Assembly (NCBI GenBank): GCA_013176395.1
Contig: JABMLP010000033.1
Location: forward strand, 186,001-250,000
Length of the DNA: 64,000 nt
Source: Venturia oleaginea
Taxonomy: Eukaryota; Ascomycota; Dothideomycetes; Venturiales; Venturiaceae
Direction of reading: 5' to 3'
Part shown: positions 1 through 13,300 of the stretch, piece after piece
Layout of the letters: the number at the start of each line of letters is the position of its first letter
How positions within the stretch are numbered: position 1 is the stretch's first letter
Translations under genes and position numbers: made by a program
Notes under the pieces: generated by a model
Databases searched by the model: none
Told to the model about the DNA's origin: nothing
What the model saw: only the letters and a program-made list of their open reading frames with translations

Positions 1-197
1 ACTGAACCTCCGAAAGTCGCATATACTATCATGTTTTCTCATGGAAAAAGGATATAGAATCAAACACCTTTTCCGTCCACGCCGTTGCGGTCTCGTGATT
101 ATGATACCTTCCTAATCGAGTTAGAGACATTTGGTGGGGTTACCAAAGGCAAGCATTCAATCTTTTATCACATAGAACATCTTTTGGGCGAGTGAAA

Positions 198-1544
198 ATG
201 GAGAACACTTTGAACATTGAAGAGGTCAGATCAAGTTTTCCGAGTTTGAAACGGAAACAGGTTTATTTCGACAATGCTGGTGGCTCTCAGACTCTTGGGG
301 CAGTAATCGAATCGTACGTCTCGGCCGAGATATCATGAAATTATGTTGACCATGAATACAGGATATCGGAATACCTCACCAACGGCCAAGTGCAGCTGGG
401 AGCAACCTACAATGTTGGCGTGAGATCTTCCGGAAGGGTGCAGAACGGAGTTGAAGCTGGAGCGAGGTACATTAATGCTGAGACAAGTGAGATTGGTACG
501 ATCAAAATTGCCGGTGTTTTGGTGACAAGGAGATTGATGGGAGATAGCAATCGGTCCTTCCACGACACAGTTACTCAGAAATCTGGCCAGCGCAATCGAC
601 TGGCGTCCCGGCGACGAACTCATCCTCTCAAAATTTGACCATGAAACCAATATCGATCCATGGACCTTCATCGCCGAGCGCTTTGGACTGACAGTCAAAT
701 GGTGGACTTGTGCTCCTAGCAATACACCACGAATGGATATCGAACATCTCAAAAAGCTTCTGTCGCCAAAAACGAGGTTGGTGGCTTGTACGCATGCCTC
801 CAATATCCTTGGGACGATCAATGATGTCAAGGCTATTGCTGAGACAGTGCATACTGTGAATGGAGTATTGCTGATGGTCGACGGCGTTGCTTTTGCGCCG
901 CATAGGGTTATTGATGTTAAGGAGCTTGGAGTGGATTTCTACTCGTTTAGTTGGTACAAGGTGACTTCATTCTTTCTCCTCTTCTCTCCTTTTTTTGATG
1001 AATGAAACAGGTGTACGGACCACACATAGCAATGCTATACGCCTCGACATCAGCGCAGAAAAACCTCGTCTCACTAGGCCATTACTTCAACCCTACAACA
1101 ACGCTAGAAAATAAGCTGGGCCTCGCAGCAGCAAGTTACGAATTAGTTCAAAGTATTCCCGCAATCGTCGATTACCTCAAACCAATTGCCCACGCCATCC
1201 CAGCTCACGAAGAAAAACTCCAAAAGATTCTGCTCGACTTCCTCAATTCCCGTCCAGACATCACGATCTATGGCGAGAGTTCTTCAGATCCAAAAGTGAG
1301 AGTCTCGACCATTGCTTTCTCGGTCGACGGATGGGGGACGAGAGAATTGGTTGAGGCGGTTGAGAAAGAATCCGATTTTGGATTCAGATGGGGTTCATTT
1401 TACTCAAAGAGGTTATCTGATGAGATTCTGCGAAGACCAGAGGAAGGTGTTGTGAGGACTAGTTTTGTGCATTATAACACTGTTGAGGAGGTTGAGGAAT
1501 TTGTGAGGGTGTTGGAAAGAGCCCTATCCTCTCGATCAAGCTGA
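198..1544 (+). CDS. Class-V aminotransferase, cysteine desulfurase-like (TIGR01976 type)
   Basis: Four exons, 198-313, 362-495, 548-960 and 1011-1544, join to 398 codons plus stop; introns are 48, 52 and 50 nt. The protein opens with a VYFDNAGGSQ segment, then carries GPSTTQLLRNL (cofactor phosphate region), KFDHETNIDPW, and the cofactor-lysine region DFYSFSWYKVYGPH. In this PLP fold-type-I subgroup the lysine of SWYK forms the Schiff base with pyridoxal phosphate. The family resembles NifS/IscS cysteine desulfurases, but the fungal members are mostly uncharacterised and lack proof of sulfur transfer. The ATG at 198 follows GTGAAA and is the first in frame. No mitochondrial targeting sequence is obvious, so a cytosolic location is inferred. 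The intron that ends exon 3 falls exactly after the lysine codon. Confidence 0.88.
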
Positions 1545-1906
1545 AGAATGTACCTTCAGGATAACATTGAGCATATTGTTGTTGTAGGCCTTTGGTTGTT
1601 GGTGATGCAAATATGTTCCAAAACATCAGCAACTTTGACCAATATATGAGATCCATTAAATCAACATCACTACGGAGAAGGCTCGTAAAAGTAGGCAGGC
1701 TATCAGGCGCGAACTTTTGCTTCCATCATCTATGAACAACTTCGCAGAGAAACCGAGGACCGAGCCGTCAACTTCGACAGTGTGCGACAGGGCAATGTAG
1801 AACTCGAATCTGCACACCGTTCGGGCGTAAGCATTGTTCGGATTTGTCAAGACATTACTGACCTTGCAGCCTCAAGATTGACCTTTCGGAATCTCTCTCA
1901 TCCACA

Positions 1907-2850
1907 ATGCTCATCTCCGCTCCCTTTGCGTGGCTGCTTCTCTCGCAAGTCGGGCTGGCAGGCGCACAACATATAACAAATCCAGAGTCCGCGCCATGTG
2001 CAGACTTGCACACGATCGTGGCGAGAGCTTCGCAGGAGCACCCTGGTTATGGCGTAATGGGAACTCTCGCGCAAGCCGTATTGGACAACGTCAACGGAAG
2101 CACTAGCGAAGCCATCGATTATCCTGCGTTGCTACAACCATACGACGAATCTAGTTATGCTGGCGTAGTAGCTACTACCAAGCAACTTCAGAGTTATGTC
2201 GATCGATGTGCGGATGGTAAGGTGATCTTGATGGGATACTCACAGGTAAGTCTTTCTTTCGACCAGCCTTTCAGCCTGGCTAATGTGGCAGGGTGCGCAT
2301 ATCATTGGAGATGTGATGTGTGGAGGCGGTGTTGGGCCTACAGTCGGTGATTCAATACCCACTCTAGGTCCGCCGACACCACCTGTGGCAGCAAAGTATC
2401 AGCAGAGTGTGGTGGCAATGATTCAGATGGGTGATCCACGCTTCATGCCCAAGAAGTCTTACGGTGTTGGCACCGCAACGCATGAGGGTGTAAGTGCAGT
2501 GAGATGTATTCTTGATCTAAAGCTGACACGTTTATCAGTTCTTCCCTCGGCCTGCGAATATATCCTGCGACGCTTTTGCTCCCAAAATCCGGTCATACTG
2601 CGACGAGGGCGATGTTTATTGTGATCGAGGTAAGTCTCTCACCACATCCGTCGTGGATGATTTCTTGACATGGAGAAAAAGGCAACACTTCCGGAGTTCA
2701 TTCGTCTTACATGGATCGATACGGTCAAGCTGCTCTGGATTTCATCAAGTCCCGATTAGAGTAAGTCAGTTGGATCCATATCGTTCTGACTCTGTCCTAA
2801 CAAATTCTTCAAGGGAGGAAGATGTGATACGACAGAAGCCGGCTACATAG
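1907..2850 (+). CDS. Secreted cutinase / acetylxylan esterase (CE5 family)
   Basis: Five exons, 1907-2245, 2292-2489, 2539-2629, 2682-2760 and 2814-2850, give 247 residues. A signal peptide is visible (MLISAPFAWLLLSQVGLAGA). The serine-hydrolase elbow GYSQGA is split from its downstream part by intron 1; GDVMCGGG follows. The catalytic Asp is expected in the EGDVYCDRG segment and the His in GVHSSYMDRYGQAA, as in cutinases. Cysteines sit where the family forms disulfides (SAPCADLH, RCADG, DVMC, ISCD, SYCDEGDVYC). The enzyme should hydrolyse ester bonds of cutin or acetylated xylan outside the cell. The last intron is inferred from GTAAGT, a TCCTAAC branch site and an AAG acceptor; without it the protein ends at 2764 (236 residues). 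Which substrate is used cannot be decided from sequence alone. Confidence 0.9.
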
Positions 2851-3458
2851 CCCAACAACCATACAAAAACGAACCAATGTCTCCCAATTCCTCCTCCCTT
2901 GCAACGTCCTTCCCCATTGATCCTTTTCTCCAATTTTTCAATCTCAAACATTCGATTTTTGAGGCATTAACTTCGCCGAATGCCCGCCTGTGGCTGTGCA
3001 AGACCCTTGGCATGCCAGCACAGCCCGATGACGATCCTCAGCTGTCAATAAACCCTGGCGTGCAAGGGTCTCACAGGTACAGCTCCAAGCACTATCACCA
3101 TCGCAGCGGGGTAGAAAGATACGCACTTTGAGCTACTTGCAGTACATGGTTCGACGTCATTGACTGCGCCACGTGTCATAGCTCTTGGATAGAGGGTACT
3201 GTGGCTCATTCTTCTGGCGCTGCGATTGGTATTCTCGAATTTGTGGAGCGCGAAATCCTGTTTGCGCGCGGCGCTGTTGGTAGTGCCAGACCAGCCTGCT
3301 GGTGAGCACAATTGAGGGGCTGTTATACTGGGATGAGGATATATAGAGGGAGGATGGCGCCATATTCTCTCGACATGAATTGCTTTCTGCTGCCTTTAAC
3401 AATCTCTACCTCAAACAGCACTTCTGACAACACTCCAAATTTGAGTTTATCAATCACC
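2851..3458. other. Intergenic region
   Basis: No gene is supported here. It holds the cutinase 3' flank and the promoter of the Gly/Ser/Tyr-rich gene that starts at 3459. Confidence 0.6.
3340..3346 (+). promoter_or_regulatory. TATA box candidate of the GSY-repeat gene
   Basis: TATATAG lies 119 bp upstream of the ATG at 3459. Pyrimidine- and A-rich leader sequence follows. A strong TATA box in a fungal promoter fits an inducible, stress-type gene, but this is inference. Confidence 0.4.
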
Positions 3459-5206
3459 ATGTCTTCTTTCCTCGATAAAGTTAAGGATGTGGCCGAGAAG
3501 GCTTCGGATAAGTACCAGGAGCAGAAGAATGCTAGCTCTAAAGATGAGGGAACGTATGATCCCTCCAAGAACGACGGTTATTCGTCTTCCAACCAGCAAA
3601 GCTCAAATGAGGTATGTTATCTTCGGCCCACTGCTTTGAAGATCTTCCCGGCACCGTGGCTTCATCAAATCCCTTCCCTTCGACAACACCTTAAACCTGA
3701 ATTATCTCTATCAGCTAAAGATCGATATTGATAACTTTCTGGCGAGATCAACGCTTGAGGTTACTGGAAGTTTATCAATCTCGTTCTCAAGTTGGCAGAA
3801 CTTAAGTTTAAAGACAAATTCTTGTTTTCTGTAAGCTAGGGGGTACGGAATGATTGAAGCCAATGTGTCGGGTGAAAGCAGTATCACGAGACGAATTATT
3901 GCTTTCCTTCCAAGGCCAGCGTTGCACGTTTGCGAAGGACATCGCTGGACTTTATCAACGTGGGTTGGTAACTGGACAATTTGTGCTGACTCCGGGGCGT
4001 AGTACGGCAATAAACAATCCGGATCTGATTCCTATGGCGGACGCGATTCGTCCAAAACCGATTCTTATTCTAGCAAGCCTTCTTCTGGACTCGGTCTGGA
4101 CTCTTCGAATACTGATTCGTATTCGAGTGGTGGCAGACAAGGTATGTGAAAGACGACAAACCACATCGAACATGCGCAAAAATTCTAGCAAGCGCGCCAC
4201 GAAAAACCACTATCGATGTGGAATGGAACACACCATGCTAATCCTGACACCCAGGCCAAGACTCGACCTCTTCCTACGACAACGACCGAAAGCAGACCAG
4301 CTCCTACGGCCAAGGCTCAACAGATGATTCCTATGGCCAAACCAAGAAGTCCAGCTACGGGAATGATCGTGACGACCTAACAGCGGGTGGAGACAGCTAC
4401 GGCAGCGGAAACAAATCATCCGGTATGCCTCCTCCAGTCAACGTGTTCCAGTCTCGTCTCGCCATTTGCTGTAGTAGAGTCTGGCTAACAATATTTTTCT
4501 TGTAGGGTATGGTTCTAAACAAAATGACAATGATGATTCGCTTGGTTCCGACAATAAAAAGGAAAGGCTTAATTCTTATGAACAAGAGAGTTCTCATGGT
4601 GGCGGTAGGATCTCGGAGGAGACGACTGGGTCTGGGTATGGTGGACAGAAGAAGTCGTCTTATGGGGATGATGAGACATCGGCCAGCGGATATGGTGGAC
4701 AGAAGAAAACGTCTTACGGAGATAACGATGCATCGACTGGTGGCTACGGATCAAAGCCCAATGCAAGCCATGGCCAAGAATCATCCTATGGCGGAGGAAG
4801 AGTGTCCGACGACGTTTCCTCGGGAACTGGTCGTGGCTCCAGCAGACGCGATGATACCGATGACTTCTCATCTGGTAACACTGGACGCTCTTCAGGCAAC
4901 ACATACGGCCAGGATCAGACCGACAGTGGCTCATTCGGGACAAAGAAGAGTTCTGGATTTGGAGAAGATGATGTAACATCTGGATCTGGTGGATATGGTG
5001 GAGGACGAAGCGGAAGAGATGAGACCTCGACTGGATCGTACGGAAGTTCTGACCGTCGTGGCGAAGATGATCGGGATGAGACTTCTACTGGATCATATGG
5101 TCGCTCTGAACGTCGTGGTGGGAACTCGGAATCTTATGGACAGGACTCCTCTAATTCCTATGGTGGTCAGCAAGGCCGTCAGAGCGGGCGCGATAACGAT
5201 TACTAG
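3459..5206 (+). CDS. Gly/Ser/Tyr-rich disordered repeat protein
   Basis: Four exons, 3459-3611, 4003-4141, 4255-4422 and 4506-5206, encode 386 residues. The N-terminus (MSSFLDKVKDVAEKASDKYQ) looks like an amphipathic helix. Everything after about residue 45 is low complexity, rich in Gly, Ser, Tyr, Asp and Lys, with recurring SSYG or SGYG units. Two internal duplications are clear: GYGGQKKSSYGDDETS next to GYGGQKKTSYGDNDAS, and two copies of DETSTGSYG followed by an RRG tail. I do not recognise a family. The composition and helical start recall hydrophilin-like or phase-separating stress proteins, but no function is assigned. Intron 1 is unusually long (391 nt) and holds one copy of the palindromic repeat at 3715-3791. 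Confidence 0.75.
3715..3791. repeat. Dispersed palindromic element, copy A
   Basis: Left arm AAGATCGATATTGATAACTT followed by TCTGG, a spacer of about 22 bp, then a right arm CTGGAAGTTTATCAATCTC that is the imperfect reverse complement. It lies wholly inside intron 1 of the GSY-repeat gene and is one of five related copies in the window. Confidence 0.7.
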
Positions 5207-7362
5207 GCTTGCTGACATGAGCCTAACGAATTTCCTTGTTTTGAGAAGTCTGTGTTTACCTAAACCTCTCTTCGATATTATGTAGTTACCTCATGAATGG
5301 TATGATATTCTTGATGGTTCTTTCCTTCGGAAATTTCTTGTGGCATTTCGATCAGCCGTGTTAGCAGAAAAAGCGACTCCGACCAGATTCGACCATGTGC
5401 ATTAAAAATTGACTGTGAACGTATCGTGAATGAGTTTGAGAGATTTGGGGTGTCAAGATTACTTGTTCCTGAAAGTTCTGGCCAAAGGGGTGCCCCGATG
5501 CGGACGTGGAGAGCTCAACGCATTTATCTTGCTTCCACGGTACTGGAAACTGCAACCTGCGCTCCGATATGATTGACTTGCTTTATTCACTTGATGATGG
5601 TGATCTGTAGTGTTTGTGTAGAAGGTTGATGAAGGATGATCCCGTCCCAAGCACAGAAGTGCCAAGGAGATGACCAAGCTTTCGTGACCCACGCTTTCCC
5701 CTGAAGAAAACCAACTACATCCATCAGCTTACACCTGCTTTCCACCTCAATATTCCGCGCAATGCTGCTTGAAGGCCAATTTTTGCATTTTTTGTTGTTA
5801 TTCGTACTTTGAGCATCTATATGTCGTGTTTGACGACCTTTTTCGCCCCGGGTTAATGAAAAGAAAGCAGTCTGCTTGGCGGCAGTCCTCAGTATTCCGC
5901 TTTTCGAGCCAGCATCTTTGGAAGCTGTGTTTGAGGGTTGATAAGAGCTAATTTTTCCCAAATTGATTGGACGTTTTGCGTGAGTTGGGTTCCGATATGG
6001 TGGATGGAAAGCAACAATCATCGAGTGCCGACATGGTGATAGAAAAGCTGATGGAATGTCCTAGAAAATATCGAAGCGTCTTTGCTATCAACGACGATTC
6101 TTTATTGATAGTCATAATGTATTGTTTGACTCTTGCTCCGTGAGTGGTCGCAAAAACAAAGTGGTGGCGGAAGGTTGTAGTTGAATGCCTCCACCAAGCT
6201 CGAATTATCCGCTCAACGAAGGAGGATCTCATCAACAGACCCTCAGCAGTCCAGTTATTTTGCTTCTACTCCATATGATGTTTGAATCGAAAGAACCCAC
6301 GGCGAAAAAAGAGGACAGGGAAATCCCCAAGGGACAGAATTATGGAGACTTCTCAACTCGTCCACAGAACCTGCGATGCTCATGGGGGATTTATGAATCC
6401 TTTGGAACGCATGAACACGGTGGCTTCGTCAATTTCGTGTCACCCCGGCCTCCAGAAGCTACGATTTCATCTTTGAACTGAGGTCAGCTACCTTGAGATC
6501 GATATCGATAAATTTCTGGTAGACCGTTTTCTTGAAGTCGCCAGAGATTTATCGCTATCGATCTCAAATTGTAGATGATAGAAACAATTCAGAGGTACTT
6601 CCAGGGACAATAAATGATGAAACCACGGTGGGAGCGTGAAGTTGTTGCGTCAACCGGATCGATAATTTCCGCAAATCATGAAGTCTCCCAAAGGATTATC
6701 GCTACAAGCCGAACAGAATCTTGCGAAATGGGCAGAAGCCACCTTGGAAAATGTCTTCTAGACTGAGATGCACCCGTCTACCCGGGACCCACCTTGTTCC
6801 AGACGGATATTCCGAGAAAGAAGTGCTGAGATGCCTTTCTGTCGTTGTCCCGACCCACAAAGCAACCACGCTTGCTTTATTCCACACCTCACAGGCTTGG
6901 CAGATTAATTTGCAGGTCCCTTCGAAATGTTTTACCGGCGTCCAGGATGATTGGGAGGTTGGCATTGGAGACCAGGCAAACAATAGGTCAAATAAGTGGA
7001 CAACCTGCAGGCCACCGCTTTGAGATCGGGTTGATATCAGTCAAATTCTGGGCCATGTACGCCTGGCCAATGGGCTTACGAGGTTATTTTGTGCAGTGTT
7101 TGACTAGCACTGCCGCTGACCGGCTTGTTATCTTCTCTACGATTCCGTAAGTGACTAGACAACACTGACCAAGCCACAATCAATCTTGAGGCTGAGGCAT
7201 TCGGGTTGGTGCCTTGGGCGCTGATCAAAGTCGGGTAATAGTTTTTTTGGTCCCAAACCAACACACAACACCATCACACTCTCCCCACGCAAACATACAC
7301 CACCACTCAAGTAGCTGTTTATTCTCACTCATTCTATCCTTTCTACGCGGTCGCCATTCACT
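5207..7362. other. 2.2-kb intergenic region
   Basis: No ORF here has recognisable similarity or convincing exon structure. It contains palindromic copy B (6493-6567). Its right end, from about 7240, is C/A- and C/T-rich and is probably the promoter and leader of the giant gene that starts at 7363. Confidence 0.6.
6493..6567. repeat. Dispersed palindromic element, copy B (best preserved)
   Basis: Two 27-nt arms (6493-6519 and 6541-6567) are reverse complements at 25 of 27 positions, separated by a 21-nt loop. The left arm starts TTGAGATCGATATCGATAAA and the right arm ends CTATCGATCTCAA. It lies in intergenic DNA with no gene nearby. Confidence 0.8.
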
Positions 7363-10300
7363 ATGGCTGTTCACGAGAGCCCTCCTCTCGAGAGCGCACA
7401 GCCTGCGGACAGCGCCCGAACCCTCCAACATATCATCGACAATGTCTTCATGCCACCGAAATTACCTCAAAAGGACGACTCTGCCCCCGAATATGATGAA
7501 GCTTTGACCAAGCACGTCTACGACGCGTTGAAGAAATTCGAAGACGATGGCGGCCACTTACAAGTATCGCCAAATTCACTGATTGCCATGTTTGAGAACA
7601 TCATTGCTTCAAGAGCTCCGGGCGGTGGACTTGTCGAGAAAATCCTCATCGACCAGATGGGATCCATGATGGACACGGGTGAGTCATAATATTCTTGTTC
7701 AGAACTTCATTTTCTAACACAAAACATAGATGTCCTCGTGTTCCACGTCAAAGCACAAAATGCTGCACTTTTTGTCCGCCGTCTAGAAGAACAGTATACA
7801 TTCGAGACTTTCGAAGTGTCTTGCCCAAACGCCGCGATTATGAGCACCCCAGGGCGATTACAACGAGCATTCCCCAGCGAAGCTGTTGTGATATCTGCCG
7901 CTCAGATGAACGACATTACTTTTCGCACTCCATTTGCTGAAATGCTAGTGACAATGGACGCCTTCACTCCTGAAGAGGCTTATCGCCCGTCGTACAAAGC
8001 CGGATCCAAAATTGGCGAAGTTCGTAACGCTGTAGATCCCCGATACTTTTCTGAGATGGTCTTTGGATTACTCCGTGGAATGGGAAAGCTTGAAACTATT
8101 TCAAGAATTCGCAAACATATCCGGGACGACGTAATCTGGTCCGATGCTTTACTTCCATGGCATCGATCGCCTTTGTGGATGGTCTTGAGAGTTGCAATGC
8201 AAGCGACACTGGAAAACCAAAACAGGTAAGCTCGATACTGCGCAGTATTGCTAGATTTTTCACTCCATACTGTGCTAATAATCATTACCCAGTTCTGCAC
8301 GCCTCGTTGGGCGCAATGCCTACAAAGCGTTTATGGTCTACTTCATGGCTCGCATTCTTAGCCTTGCATGCACGGCCAGCTTGAAGGACGAATTGATCCA
8401 CTGCATGCAGATGAAAATTGTCCGTCGTCTGCAGAAAGTATACTCGGCAGATAATTCACCTTTCTTGACAGGTATGTCGCTTACGTTGTCGTTCTTACCT
8501 CACCATATTGACACCTGAACAGACAGCTCTCCATGGGTAAAATACATTGATCAGACAGTACGGGAGGCCGCGAACATCCTTCAGGACAAGTGGATCGCCA
8601 TCCAAGCAAATCCTGATCCGTTTCAGACCCAAGCCGCATGGAAACCCTCTAGACTTACGCTTGAAAATGGCGCCTGCCTCCGACTGTCCTCCCTGCGGGA
8701 ATACCACCTCGCTCTAGAGCTTCGCTTGAAATCAGAGACTGGTCGTGGGTTCACAGAAGTCAAAAATCACATTCGATTCCCGATGCAGTCTGTCGTCCTC
8801 CCAGATGTCCAAAAGCTCACTGGCAAAGTGAATGATGCTCGACGTCTTCTCCTTAATGACGTTGAGGCGTGGTGCCAAGACCATCTTAGCTCGTGGCGGT
8901 CTGCAAATTCCAATCGCGCAAGTTCCTGCTCTGAACTCGCACCACTCATTAATGTCTACTACAAAGAAGCCTTGAGCGAGTATCGAGGAGATCCAGAATC
9001 GTTGTCAGTCATGTGTCTCACAATATTAGGTTTGTGGGTGTGCCTTGATAGATTGGCGACCACACACGAACCAATGCTTTTGGATTACGCTCCCGGCTTC
9101 TCAACAGGACTCTTTGATCCTTTGTTGCTCCCAAGCAAAGGTCTAATGGATCGAATCTCAACAGTCGAACAGCACATTGCCGCAAGACAGCAACGATCTA
9201 TATTTCCATCCATTTTCACAACCTTCAGCGGAAATGATTCGATCGCGGTTCGGTATTTTGATGGGTCTTCAATACATCAAGCTCTCCGGGCAAATATCGT
9301 GCGAGATGCTCACGTAGCCCGAGACAGAAAGATGGAAGAGCTCCGTTGCAAAGAAAAAGAGCAAGCTGACTTGGAGGAACAGGCTGAATCCGCCGAGCAC
9401 AAGATGAAGCATTTCTGGAAATACGACAAGCGCACAGGAAAGTCCGAGCAGAAGTCGAAACACATGAAGAATAGTTGTCAGAAGTGTGCATGGATCCAGA
9501 AAGCAGCAGACCTACGAATTGATATACACGAATGGCCACTCCCATCCGAGACGGCTCAAGCAAAGGCGGTGTTATTCGAGCTCCAATGCCCGGAGGTAAT
9601 TAGCATCTGGAGAGACAGTACGTACAGTGTTATCGTCGATGTTCTTACACCACCGTCCGCCAAGTCCTATGCCGGAGACAAGCCATATTGTCTTAAAGGC
9701 TACAGTGGCTTGAGAAAACATTACACTTCAATATCAAATCGCGTGGTCGCTGCGTCCGTAGTGAAACCGTTCGACCGATCACATTACAAGTCCGAGCTCG
9801 TCTCAGTCGCCACTGAGAAGAACATCTGTGTCGCGCATGCACCGCAGTACAGGCTCTTTGACTCTATATCTTTTCTAAGAGCTGGCGCCATTCTTGGGAA
9901 CTGCAATATTCGGGATCGCTGCACACAGCAAATACCGCAAGGCCCATACCGATGCCTCCAGGACTCCATCGGAGGCATTGCACACGTTCCAAATCAAGTT
10001 ATTGCCAACCAGTCGGAATGCCCCTCAGAGATATCGATCCCAGAATACCTAGCATTTGGACAACTTCGTGATAACCAATGCTTGCAGTGGCAGAGTCTGG
10101 CGTCTGTCCTTCGTGATGGTAGTCTGAATTTCAATCAAGAAGCCACGCGCATCCTCGTTACACAAGCCGCTTGGGAGGCAGGCCCCAAAGGTTCTGGAGA
10201 CGACCAGCGACAAGCTCATGCTGTACTTGAAGACTTGTCCTTTTGCATGGACATACTTCAGTCCATAAGCGCAGGTATAGAGGCTACCAAGCAGAATTGG

Positions 10301-13300
10301 CAAGGAACGACATCTATCCAGGTCTTTGTTGCTTTGACTCTCCGCATTCTTTCCTCGTCTCACCACCTTCAAGTTCGTGCTGAATGTTTGCGCGTACTCG
10401 AAGCTGCTAGATATGCAACCCAGTCCTGGTCACGAAATCTAGGAGAAAAAATCCAGAATTGCGAGGACGACCATCAACGACAGTCTTGGACATACTCTGC
10501 CTTGGAAGTTGCTCTTTCGTGTTTCAGCACTTTCGGAGTAGACCTTGTCGACATGAAAGACCTTCTCAGTATGGAGAAGAACATCGCTATTTTCATAGAG
10601 TGCGCTGTCATGATTCACGACCTCTGTCCAGCCTCCAAGTCCAGTCTTCCGCAGCATATTCAGCATCAACTTCTCCGCGCTTCAAGAATGACGCATGCCA
10701 TGGAATCTATACTCTATGATGTTTTGATGCACCATTCGGCTGTACTGGACCGAAGCTTGAAAAGGCTTTGGACCTCATTTCATCCAGGATGTTTATGGAT
10801 GCCATTCAAAGAAGGCGAGAAAGAGTGGATTATGACTGAAATGTGTGGAGTCGGCAACAGTACACAGATCACCGTTCAGTTCAATCTTTTAAGTGGAAGT
10901 CTACTTGTCAACGGCTCGCCTCTGAGCAGACTCCCACCCGCATATGAGGCTCATGATTCGTATCAGCGGCTTCTGGGAAAAGTACGTTAGTTGCTTACCC
11001 TACACGGGACGTTGTACTAATAGTTTCACAGAAAGCGCTCAATGTCGTACCATCGACCATGCCAGGAATGGCTTATGGTAGCCGTGATGATGTTTTCGGC
11101 CACCAGGTAAGCATCGAAACTACTGAAAAGCCTCCACTCCACCCCCAATTTGCAAAAGTGCCGTGCCCAACTACTTCACCAAGGCTGGAACTATTCTAAA
11201 TTGGCTCCTGATCCCGAGCTCTTCCATTAAGATCGGGGGTCGACTTGATTCGAGGCCAGATCTTGATTCAAGACAATCGCGGAATTGAACCTCCTTCAAT
11301 TATGTGGACTGGTGTCTTCAATGTCATGTTCTAACATTGTAAACAGATGGATTTCGCGCTTCGTGAAGGAAATTTGATCATTCGCGCGACAATCAACGAT
11401 CAGATCTACGAAATTCTTCCGCCAGAGTGCTTGAAGGGCGATTTCCCGCCAGCATTCATCGACAATTACTCCCATTGGCTGGACACCGCGAGTAACACAG
11501 TCGAATTCAGAGCTCTGAATGATCCATGGCAAGCCCAACACCATAACTGGATCATCAGCAACCTGAAGTCCCCACAGTGCCAGATGAAGAAAGGCGCAGC
11601 CTACCATATCGACATGCACTCATCAATCGCTCGCTCGATTGCTAGGATTTTGAGTCCGATAGAAAACTCCGCTCACCTACATGTCTCCTTCTCCAAGAAG
11701 TCTGTTGCTTTTGAAGTATCTCTTCCGCGACTGAAACTCGATTTCTTCGTCAATCAAGAACAAGATCTAGAGTGCAAACAACGGCGCGGCATGGTCGTTG
11801 ATCGTCGTCAATCTTGTGACACTTTCACAGGTCTTCGGAACATGCTCATCCTTCGCTCATCCAAGGATTCTTCACGAAGCATTGTGGTTCCACACGGCTT
11901 GATTCGGAGCGAGATTAAAGTGCACCACGTGGAAGTTTGTATCGACACTGGCACGGTTGATGATGTCTCATATCACTACTATGAACTCGATATCTTACTA
12001 CACCGTTTGACAGATGATGGCCGGCTTCTTAGTGTCTTATTTCGTACTTTGCTGCACGCTGTGACTAGCCATTGTCTTGTTGACAAACTCACTGGGCGAA
12101 CTGGCACCGAGCAGGCTATACACTGCCTTCGAGAGGCCAACACGCAATCGTTTAGAGGACTTGGAGACGAGGAAATCGAGCTGCTTGACACCATTGCTCG
12201 TCTTACGCCTTACCGCAAGTTCTATCCAGAACATTTGCAGGAGATGCAGAAAATTCGCTGGGACAAGAGCTTACCTGCTTTGTCGCAACATGAGTCCTTC
12301 TACGAACTGGTCTCCAACATTTTCGAGCGTGCTCGTCAGCATAATGTCTTCCACACTTCAGGGACTCTGCCGTTGGACTCCAGCTTCGGTGAAGGATTGC
12401 TTCGGAGGAGGGCAGTCGTTCGGACAGCCGTCTTTCGTGGCTCAGACTCAGGGTCGGAAAATTGTGCGACAAATTTGGACCAAGTCTACAACTCAGCTTC
12501 AAAGCGGCGAGAACGAGAAATTTGCGAGCTCTCTACCCTCACTAATGGCTGGTCCAAGAACTTGACCGTCAGTGGCTCCCTTTTAAGTGACATCGAACGC
12601 TGGGGCAATATTACTGATGGGGTCACTCAGTATGGATTTGGCAGTCTTGGTTTCGACAAGGAATGGCTAGGTGCTGCGAAGAACATGTCGGAGCATTGGT
12701 GCAGCCTGGTCGCACTACTCTCTCGCGCTAATGAGGCCAAACACAAGTATCGAATCATGATCTTCCTTTCGACGCTTTTGTACTCAAGTGAAGGCAACGA
12801 CAGACTAGCCCAGACTCTTCTTAGCTTCGCCACTGTTCCTGGGTTACGACAGTTGGTCATTCCCACCCACGAACAATTCCATCTCAGAGACGGATACGAG
12901 CCCAAGAAGGCTAAATTGGTTACTACCATCCGACGCTGGGCAAAGGACTTCAATTCTTGTCCCGAGTCAGATCTACTCCAGCTGGAAGACGAAGACAGGT
13001 TCGATCAAGCGGATGCACGCAGAAGATTTCTGCACGAAGAGGCACGCGACCAAGTTGCGGCAGAGCTGGCAGAAGAATTCGTCACGCAATGGCCTTCTGC
13101 CACGGTTGCCTCACCCGCCAACCCTAAATTCGGAACATACTTCAACATGATTCAAGTAGAGATCTCCATCAACCACGCTTTTGCAAGTTGGTTTCGAAAT
13201 AGGGCGTTCAAAAAGTTCATCACGGGGGCGGAGGCAGTTCTAAATGGGTTGACAGCATCGACTGATGCCGTTCAAAGCTACTCTGCTCCCGAGGTGGTAT

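Noticed and set aside
3459..5206. Calling the GSY protein an RNA-binding or prion-like protein of known type
   Set aside because: No RRM, zinc finger or other domain is present; composition alone does not support a named family.
7015..7060. Possible sixth palindromic element (TTGAGATCGGGTTGATATCAG then CAAATTCTGG)
   Set aside because: Only a weak left arm is present and no matching right arm follows within 100 bp.
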